From Opitutus sp. GAS368 (GTDB lineage: Bacteria; Verrucomicrobiota; Verrucomicrobiia; Opitutales; Opitutaceae), in assembly GCA_945869845.1 (NCBI GenBank), contig CAMBRG010000016.1, forward strand, positions 1 through 42,259: DNA of 42,259 bases, in the 5' to 3' direction. This document shows positions 33,154 through 40,122 of the stretch, in pieces. Within the stretch, counting starts at the first letter, position 1, and every line of letters starts with the position of its first letter. Under the pieces are notes generated by a model. That model saw nothing but the letters and a program-made list of their open reading frames with translations. It did no database searches and was not told where the DNA came from. Position numbers and translations under genes: made by a program.

Positions 33154-34641
33154 ATGGCCAAAGCGAACCCCGAACCGCGCCTCACGAAAAAAGCCTACGA
33201 CGCTCGCGTCGCCGATGTGCGCGCCGACCTCGTCCACATGCAGGTGCAGTTGAAGAATGCGCCGTTCCCCGTCCTCGTGGTCGTTGCCGGCGTCGGCGCC
33301 GCCGGCAAGGGCGATGTCGTCAACGTCCTCAACGCTTGGCTCGACCCGCGCGGCGTCGAGACCTTCGCCTTTCAAGAGCCCACCGACGAAGAACGCGAAC
33401 GCCCCGCCATGTGGCGTTTCTGGCGCTGCCTTCCACCCCACGGCCGCATCGCCATCTACGCCGGTGGCTGGCACACCGAAGCCCTCCGCGAAGATCCCCG
33501 CAGCCCGCGCGACCTCACCGAATTCGACACCGCCCTGCGCCGCATCGCGCGCTTCGAGGACCAACTCACCGCCGACGGCGTTCTCATCGTCAAAATCTGG
33601 CTTCAGCTCACCAAGGACGACCAACGCGCCCGCCTCCACGAACTCGAGGCCGACGAGCGCACCGCCTGGCGCATCACCGCTGAGGATTGGAAGAGCCACC
33701 GCGACTACGACCGCCTTTCCCGCCTCGCCGACACCATGCGCCGCGCCACCCAGCGCCCCGGCGCACCTTGGCACGTCATCAACGCCGCCGATCCCCGCGC
33801 GCGCAATCTGGAGGTCGCCGACAAAATCCTCACCCGTTTCCGCGCGCACTACCGCACGCATAAAACCGTCGCGCCCATCGCCAAGCCCCGTCGCACCGCC
33901 CCGCTGCGCGCCGCCGGTCTGCGCCGCTTGTTGGCCCTCCCGCTCGACCAGCACGTCGGCTCCGGCGGCTACGAAGAGAAACGCGATAAATGGCTCGGCA
34001 AACTCAACCGCATTGTCCGCACCGCCAACCAGGCCCGCCGCTCGATCGTTTGGGTCTTCGAGGGCTGGGACGCCGCCGGTAAGGGCGGGGCCATCCGGCG
34101 CCTCACCGACGCCATCGACGCCCGCGACTCCCGCGTCATCCCGATTTCCAAACCCACCGACGAGGAGAAAGCCCACCACTACCTCTGGCGTTTCTGGCGG
34201 CACGTCCCCCGCGCCGGGATGGCCACGATCTACGACCGTTCCTGGTATGGCCGGGTGCTCGTGGAACGCCTCGAAGGCTTCGCCCGGGAGGTCGAATGGC
34301 GACGCGCGTTTTCCGAGATGAACGAATTCGAGCGCGAGCTCGTCGAGCACGGCGTGATCGTGATCAAATTCTGGCTCCACATCAGCAAAGAGGAGCAGCT
34401 GCGCCGCTTCCGGAATCGCGAAGATACCGATTACAAGCGGCACAAAATCAACGACGAGGACTGGCGTAACCGCCGCAAGTGGGCCGCCTACGAAACCGCC
34501 GTGGGCGACATGATCGCCCTCACGCAAACCCGCTTCGCCCCCTGGCACCTGATCCCGGCCAACAACAAACGCCACGCCCGCCTCGAGATCATCAAGACGT
34601 CCTGCCAAATGATCGAGGCCGCCCTCGCGGCGAAGAAGTAG
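33154..34641 (+). CDS. Two-domain PPK2 polyphosphate kinase (polyphosphate:AMP phosphotransferase type)
   Basis: 495 residues from the ATG at 33154. Two PPK2 domains are joined. The C-terminal one is complete: EGWDAAGKGGAIRRL (303-317, Walker A), DRSWYGR (361-367) and the lid YKRHKINDEDWRNRRKW. The N-terminal one keeps Walker A (GVGAAGKGD, 46-54) and WRFWRCLPPHGRIAIY but has AGGWHTE (103-109) where DRSWYGR is expected, so it is probably catalytically weak and structural. Two-domain PPK2 (class II) proteins transfer phosphate from polyphosphate to AMP. The gene converges on the purine cluster and its stop abuts the truncated allC remnant. Confidence 0.93.
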   Translation: MAKANPEPRLTKKAYDARVADVRADLVHMQVQLKNAPFPVLVVVAGVGAAGKGDVVNVLNAWLDPRGVETFAFQEPTDEERERPAMWRFWRCLPPHGRIAIYAGGWHTEALREDPRSPRDLTEFDTALRRIARFEDQLTADGVLIVKIWLQLTKDDQRARLHELEADERTAWRITAEDWKSHRDYDRLSRLADTMRRATQRPGAPWHVINAADPRARNLEVADKILTRFRAHYRTHKTVAPIAKPRRTAPLRAAGLRRLLALPLDQHVGSGGYEEKRDKWLGKLNRIVRTANQARRSIVWVFEGWDAAGKGGAIRRLTDAIDARDSRVIPISKPTDEEKAHHYLWRFWRHVPRAGMATIYDRSWYGRVLVERLEGFAREVEWRRAFSEMNEFERELVEHGVIVIKFWLHISKEEQLRRFRNREDTDYKRHKINDEDWRNRRKWAAYETAVGDMIALTQTRFAPWHLIPANNKRHARLEIIKTSCQMIEAALAAKK

Positions 34642-34644
34642 CGC

Positions 34645-34862
34645 CCCGGCTCCTCCCACAGCGTCAGGCCTGCCTCACGCGCCGAGCGGCGCACGTAATC
34701 GCGGCCGCGTTGGTCCGCCTCGGAGAATAGCACGCGCGTCAGCCCGGGCGCGGGTGCCTCAGCGACGAGCGCGCATGCCTCCAACCGCCGCGCCCATGCG
34801 ACGGCATCAACGGCATCGACGGCATCAACGGCGATTTTAGCCGCCGGTGCGGCGTGGCTCAG
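34645..34862 (-). pseudogene. allC: Allantoate amidohydrolase N-terminal remnant
   Basis: The frame WARRLEACALVAEAPAPGLT plus RVLFSEADQRGRDYVRRSAREAGLTLWEE is the N-terminal start of M20-family allantoate/ureido amidohydrolases. It begins at a CTG whose CTGA overlaps the allE stop, as if an ATGA start had mutated. Similarity stops at about EEPG, where the PPK2 stop codon is reached, so more than 300 residues of the catalytic domain are missing. A 9-base GATGCCGTY unit is repeated near its start. The matching C-terminal scrap lies at 37066-37176. Confidence 0.72.
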
Positions 34863-35608
34863 AGCGCCGGGCGGTTGACATCTTTGTAATAGAGATAGCG
34901 CGCGGGCGTTTTGCCCATCGCGACGAACCACTGCGGGCAATACGAGCCCACCCAGATCACGTCACCCGCCTGCACCGGATACCACGAATCCTCGAGGCGA
35001 TAGACGCCGGCTCCTTCGAGCATCAGCAGGCCGTGCTCCATGATGTGCGCCTCAACCAACGGCAGATGCCCGCCGGGTTGATACGCGAAAATATTCACCG
35101 CCAGATCGTAGCCGGGTTCATCGGGGAGCAGCACTTGGAGGTTCGCCGCCGGATCACCGAGGAACGGCACCCCTTTGACTTTCGCGGACTCGCTGATGAT
35201 CACCCGCGGCGCCGCCGCCCCGGCCAGCGGTTGGAATTTCTTCTGAAACAACGTGAGTTGCGTGCCGGGCTTCGGCGCGGTGAGCGTCCAAGGTTGGCCC
35301 GCCGGCGCGAAGAAAAACCCGCCTTCCTCACAACGCTGCCGGTGCGTGCCGACTCCGAGCGTGCCGCCACCGCTCATGAAATAGCCGAAGGTCTCGATGT
35401 CGTTGGCCGGCACGTTGGCCGCGCCGCCTTTTTGAAACGTGATCTGCGTCTGGGCGAACCGCGCGCCCAGCGCGGGACTGATCAGCACGACGGCCGTCGC
35501 ATCGGTGAAACCGGAGAGGGAACTGGCGACGTGGTTGTTGGGCGTGAGCAAAGCGTGCCGGGCGGCGACGCGAGCGCGAGTGTGGCCAAAGAGTTCGGAC
35601 ATGGCCAT
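34859..35608 (-). CDS. allE: (S)-ureidoglycine aminohydrolase
   Basis: 249 residues from the ATG at 35608 (35602 is an alternative). Bicupin fold of the AllE/YlbA family: NIFAYQPGGHLPLVEAHIMEHG carries the Mn-binding Glu/His set, then LLMLEGAGVYRLEDSWYPV, AGDVIWVGSYCPQWFVAMG and KYLIYKDWNR-like RYLYYKDVNR at the end. It converts (S)-ureidoglycine to (S)-ureidoglycolate plus ammonia. It follows allantoinase by about 50 bp, but its substrate source, allantoate amidohydrolase, is broken here, so the enzyme needs a supplier elsewhere in the genome. Confidence 0.92.
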   Translation of the reverse strand: MAMSELFGHTRARVAARHALLTPNNHVASSLSGFTDATAVVLISPALGARFAQTQITFQKGGAANVPANDIETFGYFMSGGGTLGVGTHRQRCEEGGFFFAPAGQPWTLTAPKPGTQLTLFQKKFQPLAGAAAPRVIISESAKVKGVPFLGDPAANLQVLLPDEPGYDLAVNIFAYQPGGHLPLVEAHIMEHGLLMLEGAGVYRLEDSWYPVQAGDVIWVGSYCPQWFVAMGKTPARYLYYKDVNRPAL

Positions 35609-35656
35609 AAACTGGGGCGGGAAACGCCGGGACAGGCAAGCGGGTTGGCGCAATTC

Positions 35657-37069
35657 TCAGAGTGGGCCGACGGGCCGCAGGAACTCCGCGCGCGGCGAGG
35701 GCAAGGCCAAGCGCTGATCTCGCCACGCCGCCTGCCCGCGGACGAAGGTGTGCGACACGTGGGTGCGGTTCGGTCGGCCCACATAGGCGCTGGAGCGGTG
35801 CCGCGTCCAGAGATCCTCGGCCGCGATCTTGTGGGCCGCGCCCATCGTAATGATCGAGAAATCGGCATCGCGCCCGAGCGCGAGCGAGCCCTTGCGATCC
35901 TCGATCCGGAAACGGCGGGCGACATTGCGGCAGAGCACCGCGGCGAGCAAGGGTAGGTCGGCCTCCAGCGTCTCCGCACACGCGTTAAATAGCAGCTGCG
36001 CCCCGTGCTGCACGCCGCCGATTCCGCCCCAGATTTCGAAAAAGTTTTTCGAGGTCTTCAGCTCGGGCGGCGCCGGCGAATGGTCGGAGCCGACCGTGTG
36101 GATCCGACCGGCGCGCAGCTCGCTCCACAGCGCGAGGCGGCGCTTCTCGTCGCGGATCGGCGGTGCACATTTGCCGGCGGCGCCGAGTTTCGCGACGTCT
36201 TTGTCGTTGAGCAAAAGATAATGCGGGCAGGTCTCGGCGGTCACATCGACCCGCTGCGACCGGGCCTCGGTGATGAGCGCGATCCCCTCCGGACTACTCA
36301 CGTGCACGACGTGCAACGAGCACCCGGTCTCCCCGGCAAACTCGATCGCCAGCCGAATCGCCGCGAGCTCGACCTCGACCGGGCGCGACGCGAGCCACGC
36401 CTTGGCGTCGGTGCGGCCTTGGGCTTTTTCGATGGCGGTAAATTTGGCCGCGAGGTCGTTGTCCTCGGCGTGGACCGCGACGAGCAGCCCCAGCTTCGCC
36501 GCGCGTTTCATGCCCTCGCGGAGGACCTTGGCGTCGCTCGCGCCAAAGCTATCGATGCCGCTGTTGCACATGAACGCCTTCAGCCCGATCGCGCCGGCAT
36601 CACGCAGCCCGGCGAGCTTGTCCATGTTACCGGGGACCAGTCCGCCCCAGAGCGCAAAATCAACGCACGACTGCTGCTCAGCGAGCGCGCGTTTCGCCCG
36701 CAAGCTGGCGGCGTCAAGCACGGGCGGTTCCGAATTGAGCGGCATGTCAAAAAAGCAGGTACCGCCCCCGGCTGCGAGCGCGGCCGAACCCGAGCCCAAC
36801 CCTTCCCATTCGGCGCGGCCCGGCTCGTTAAAGTGGACGTGTGAATCGATTATGCCGGGGAAAACATAGGCTCCGTCCGCCTCGATCGTCTCGTGCGTCA
36901 GGTCTTTGATCTCGGGCGCAATCTGGACGATTTTGCCCAAACGCACGCCCAGGTCGGCCCACTTCACGCCTTCCGGCGTGACGAGTTTCCCGCCGCGCAC
37001 GATGAGATCGAGGCGCTCAGGCTCGGGGGCGATCTTGGAATTCTTGGCGACGAGCGTGGTGCGTTTCAT
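35657..37069 (-). CDS. allB: Allantoinase
   Basis: 470-residue amidohydrolase that opens the allantoin ring to allantoate. All metal-site residues are present: His77/His79 (HVHFNEPGR), carbamylated Lys164 (IGLKAFMCNSG), His200 (VAVHAED), His256 (HVVHVSS) and Asp329 (GSDHSP). Its ATG overlaps the TGA of the allC C-terminal remnant (ATGA at 37066-37069), showing that an amidohydrolase gene once preceded it in the operon. allE follows downstream. Confidence 0.95.
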   Translation of the reverse strand: MKRTTLVAKNSKIAPEPERLDLIVRGGKLVTPEGVKWADLGVRLGKIVQIAPEIKDLTHETIEADGAYVFPGIIDSHVHFNEPGRAEWEGLGSGSAALAAGGGTCFFDMPLNSEPPVLDAASLRAKRALAEQQSCVDFALWGGLVPGNMDKLAGLRDAGAIGLKAFMCNSGIDSFGASDAKVLREGMKRAAKLGLLVAVHAEDNDLAAKFTAIEKAQGRTDAKAWLASRPVEVELAAIRLAIEFAGETGCSLHVVHVSSPEGIALITEARSQRVDVTAETCPHYLLLNDKDVAKLGAAGKCAPPIRDEKRRLALWSELRAGRIHTVGSDHSPAPPELKTSKNFFEIWGGIGGVQHGAQLLFNACAETLEADLPLLAAVLCRNVARRFRIEDRKGSLALGRDADFSIITMGAAHKIAAEDLWTRHRSSAYVGRPNRTHVSHTFVRGQAAWRDQRLALPSPRAEFLRPVGPL

Positions 37070-37176
37070 GAGGGGTGAGTCCGGGCGAGGCGGGTGAGAA
37101 AGTCGATCAACGCGTGAAGGGCGACCGCGATATCCGCCGGCGAGCTGGATTCGTCCGGATGGTGGCTCCGGCCCGC
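37066..37176 (-). pseudogene. allC: Allantoate amidohydrolase C-terminal remnant
   Basis: The frame ending at 37066 reads SHHPDESSSPADIAVALHAL then IDFLTRLARTHPS, the usual M20 amidohydrolase C-terminus (GISHHPDEs...DvavAlevL). The family metal His is in SHHPDE. Upstream of Ser the similarity fades within a few codons. Overlap with the allB start (ATGA) shows the reading frame was once functional. From 37177 to 37345 I see no gene. Confidence 0.72.
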
Positions 37177-37345
37177 CGGTCTAGGGCGTTGAGCGAGGCA
37201 AGGGAGCGCATCAGAAAGAGGAGCGCGAAGATGAGTTCCAGACTGTTTCGCGTTAGCCCCTTTTTGAGCGTGGTCGCCCGATGAAGCCCAACCGGACCCA
37301 GCAAACCATCTCCGGCGCTCTCCTGGCGCGAGCAACGCCACCGCC

Positions 37346-37798
37346 ATGCGCGAGGCCGTGCCACTCGCCGAACAAGGCATGCGCTCGGGGCGCGGCGGTC
37401 CGTTAGGCTGCGTGGTCGTGCGCCGGGGAAAAATCGTCGGGCGCCGCCGCAACCGCGTTACTTCGGCCAACGATCCCACCGCCCACGCCGAGGTGGTCGC
37501 GATCCGCAACGCAGGCACGGCCTTGCAGACGTTTTAGCTTACGGACGGCGAACTCTACACCCGTTGCGAGCCCTGCCCGCTGTGCCTGTCGGCGATTTAT
37601 TGGGCGCGGATTCCCCAAGTTTACTCCGGCAATACCCGCGCCGACGCCGCCGCGATCGGCTTCGACGACGATTTTATCTACCAACAAGTGCCGCTCGCCC
37701 CCGAGGCGCGCACCGTAAAGCTGAAGCGGTTGCTGCGCGACAAGGCCCAGATCGCCTTTCAGGAATGGGGCAATTTGACCGATAAAGTCCGCCACTGA
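37346..37798 (+). pseudogene. guaD: Guanine deaminase interrupted by in-frame amber codon
   Basis: The frame carries the zinc deaminase sites: NRVTSANDPTAHAEVVAI (HAE, catalytic Glu and zinc His) and TRCEPCPLC (PCxxC zinc ligands). It runs to TGA at 37798 with the family ending FQEWGNLTDKVRH. One TAG at 37535-37537, in the stretch ALQTF*LTDGELYT, interrupts it. There is no frameshift. A sense codon there would restore a 149-residue protein, close to the family length. It converts guanine to xanthine, the step before allantoin production. Confidence 0.88.
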
Positions 37799-37866
37799 AG
37801 CCCTCCAGCGCCTAAGACCGCACCGGCTCTTGCCAAAACCAACCTCGTTCTCACTTTCAAACCCAT

Positions 37867-38523
37867 ATGCATTTCTCGCACCTGCAGCCAAACCTCGCCG
37901 AACCCATGCCCCGCCTCGACGACGATGAGGACGAAGACGACGCCAAAGAAGAAGCCGCGGCCAAAAAGAACGCGGCCCCCGTCGCCATGTTGATCCAGAA
38001 AAAATTCCTCGAGCAGCGGAAGATTTTCCTCTGGGGCGCCGTGACTGACGAATCGGCCAAAGACATCACCGAACGCCTCCTTTACCTCGAAGCCGTCGCC
38101 CCCGGCAAAGACATCACTTTTTACATCAATACGCCCGGCGGCTCCATCACTGCCGGCATGGCCGTTTACGACACCATGAAGCTGATCACTTCGCCCATCA
38201 CGATCGTGGTGACCGGCATGGCCGCGTCGATGGGCTCGATCTTGCTCTCCGGCGTGCCCAAAGGCCGTCGCCTGCTCTACCCGCACGCTCGCGTGCTCAT
38301 CCACCAGCCGCTCATCTCCGGCCGCATGGTTGGCCCGGCGACTGACATCAATATTCAGGCAAAAGAGATGGAAAAAATCCGCGTCGAGCTGAACCAGATT
38401 TTGGCCGACGCCTCCGGTCAGCCCATCGCGACGATCAACCGCGATACCGACCGCGATTTCTACCTGAACGCTCAAGAGGCCATCGCCTACGGCCTCGCCG
38501 ACCGCATCGTGGACAAGCTGTAG
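37867..38523 (+). CDS. clpP: ATP-dependent Clp protease proteolytic subunit ClpP
   Basis: 218 residues. Catalytic triad: Ser121 (GMAASMGSIL), His146 (VLIHQPL) and the Asp in the RDTDRD motif (about 192-197); Ser-to-His spacing matches E. coli ClpP. The N-terminus has an extra Asp/Glu-rich segment (DDDEDEDDAKEE, 18-29) before the usual LIQKKFLEQRKIFLWG start. The N-terminal loops of ClpP gate the pore and contact ClpX/ClpA, so the acidic tail could change partner choice (inference). No Clp ATPase gene is in the window. Confidence 0.95.
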   Translation: MHFSHLQPNLAEPMPRLDDDEDEDDAKEEAAAKKNAAPVAMLIQKKFLEQRKIFLWGAVTDESAKDITERLLYLEAVAPGKDITFYINTPGGSITAGMAVYDTMKLITSPITIVVTGMAASMGSILLSGVPKGRRLLYPHARVLIHQPLISGRMVGPATDINIQAKEMEKIRVELNQILADASGQPIATINRDTDRDFYLNAQEAIAYGLADRIVDKL

Positions 38524-38558
38524 CCGGCGGCCGGCCCGGCCATTCAACCGCGGGTCGA

Positions 38559-38577
38559 TCGGGCGAAAAACGCCCGA
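38559..38577 (+). terminator. Hairpin after clpP (terminator-like)
   Basis: Stem TCGGGCG/CGCCCGA with a five-A loop, 36 bp after the clpP stop, followed by a short CCCCGTTT. The stem is good but the T-tail is weak. Confidence 0.5.
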
Positions 38578-38583
38578 CCCCGT

Positions 38584-38604
38584 TTGTCATCTAATAGATG
38601 ACAA
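38584..38604. promoter_or_regulatory. Perfect 21-bp palindrome
   Basis: TTGTCATCTA and its exact inverse complement flank a single A. It lies between the convergent clpP and MATE genes, so a promoter role is unlikely. It could be a binding site or a second terminator stem. Confidence 0.6.
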
Positions 38605-38647
38605 GTTCCTCAACGGAGACCGCTTCAAACTCCGCCCGTGCCGGGTT

Positions 38648-38666
38648 GGCCGGGAGGCGCCCGGCC
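38648..38666. terminator. GGCCGGG/CCCGGCC hairpin near the MATE gene end
   Basis: A 7-bp G+C stem with a 5-base loop (AGGCG), 20 bp after the MATE stop on the minus strand. No T-run follows, so terminator activity is uncertain. Confidence 0.35.
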
Positions 38667-38685
38667 TTCCAGTCGTGCTTTGATG

Positions 38686-40029
38686 TCAGCCGTGCCGCAC
38701 CCGGATCAGCCGCGCGAATCGCCAGGCCAAAAATACCGCGGCGAGCCCCAAGCCCACCGCCAACGCCGCCCAGATTCCCACGGCGCCATACGTCCCGCGC
38801 ACGCCGAACACATACCCGCCCGGAATCGCCACCAGCCAATACGCCACAAACGTGATCACCGCGGGCAGCTTCACATCCGTGAGCCCACGCAGCAGCGCCG
38901 CACCGATCACCTGCGCCCCGTCCGCCACTTGGAACAGCGCCGCCACCACGAGCAATTGCGCAGCCAGCGTCACCACCGCCACGTCGTCCACGAACCAACC
39001 CGCGACCAGCCGCCCCGTGGCGAGATAGACCATCATGAAGAACACCGACATCACCACGCCCAGCCCGAGCGCACTGTAACCGATCGGCCGCAACCGCGCC
39101 GTCTCCCCCGCGCCCACCGCCGCACTCACCCGCATACCCGCGGCCATCGAAAGCCCGAGCGACACCATAAACGTCGTGCCCGCGCACGAGAGCGCGATCT
39201 GGTGCGCCGCCAGCGGCACCGCTCCCAGCCAACCCATCATGATCGCCGCCGCCGTGAACGCCCCGCTCTCAAACAACAAGATCCCCGAGGTGGGCAGGCC
39301 GAGCGTGAGCATTTCCTTGATCCGCGCCCCCGACAACGGCGCCCACCAGCGCTTCGGCCATGCCACCCGCATGCAGGGATCGCGCCGCAGCCACTCAAAA
39401 ATCACCCACGCACCGATCGCCCTCGAGATCAACGTCGAGACGCCCGCTCCCGCCAGACCCATCGCCGGCGCGCCGAGTTTTCCCCAGATAAAAACCCAGT
39501 TCAAAAACACGTTCAGCCCCACGCCCGCGAGCATGATGAACATCGGTGCCCACGGCCGCCCCATCGCCTCGGCAAATTGCCGCAACGCGAGGTAGATCAG
39601 CACCGGCGTGATCGACAGCCCGATCAGCAGGAAAAACGGATTCACCGCCCCCAACACTTCCGGCGGCTGTTGAAACCAATGCAGCTGCGTCGCCAGCCCC
39701 ACCATCAAGGCCGTCTCGATCACGCCAAACGCCAACGCCAACACCAGCCCGTGACGCAGATACTCGCCGCACTCCTGCGGCCGACCCGCCCCCCGCGCGC
39801 GCGCCACAAAGACCGCCACCGGCAACATCAGCCCGATGCCCACGATATAAAATACCCCAAACACGTTGCCGCCAAACGACGACGCCGCCAGCGGCACTGT
39901 GCCCGTCTGTCCGATCATCACGCTGTCCGTGATCCCCATCAGCATCTGGCTCACCTGCCCGACGATGATCGGCACGGCCAACGTCAACGTGGGCCGGACT
40001 TCGTCGAAAATGGATTTGAACCGGATCAT
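38686..40029 (-). CDS. MATE-family multidrug exporter
   Basis: 447 residues from the ATG at 40029 (MIRFKSIFDEVRPT). Twelve membrane helices are visible. MATE marks are the opening LAVPIIVGQVSQMLMGITDSVMIGQ, the LALRQFAEAMGRPWAPM cytoplasmic loop, GLPTSGILLFESGAF and a late GALLRGLTDVKLPAV. They use Na+ or H+ gradients to expel cationic drugs and metabolites. An upstream in-frame ATG at 40119 would add 30 polar residues. It is divergent from the endopeptidase gene. Confidence 0.94.
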   Translation of the reverse strand: MIRFKSIFDEVRPTLTLAVPIIVGQVSQMLMGITDSVMIGQTGTVPLAASSFGGNVFGVFYIVGIGLMLPVAVFVARARGAGRPQECGEYLRHGLVLALAFGVIETALMVGLATQLHWFQQPPEVLGAVNPFFLLIGLSITPVLIYLALRQFAEAMGRPWAPMFIMLAGVGLNVFLNWVFIWGKLGAPAMGLAGAGVSTLISRAIGAWVIFEWLRRDPCMRVAWPKRWWAPLSGARIKEMLTLGLPTSGILLFESGAFTAAAIMMGWLGAVPLAAHQIALSCAGTTFMVSLGLSMAAGMRVSAAVGAGETARLRPIGYSALGLGVVMSVFFMMVYLATGRLVAGWFVDDVAVVTLAAQLLVVAALFQVADGAQVIGAALLRGLTDVKLPAVITFVAYWLVAIPGGYVFGVRGTYGAVGIWAALAVGLGLAAVFLAWRFARLIRVRHG

Positions 40030-40122
40030 GGCAAAGGTCGCGGACTGTTTCGTCCCACCCGACCCCGCGCAACCCGCATCTCGCCTGTTGTCTCCGGCGG
40101 GCGCTCTGCTCTTGCTCAACCC

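Noticed and set aside
32917-34659. 580-codon open frame antisense to the PPK2 gene
   Set aside because: Its composition mirrors PPK2 codons and it has no domain signature; PPK2 on the other strand is unambiguous.
38591-38685. C-terminus-like minus-strand frame (KHDWKAGRLPANPARAEF) downstream of the MATE gene
   Set aside because: It has no upstream partner; the larger frame is a shadow of the MATE gene, and the stretch overlaps two hairpins.
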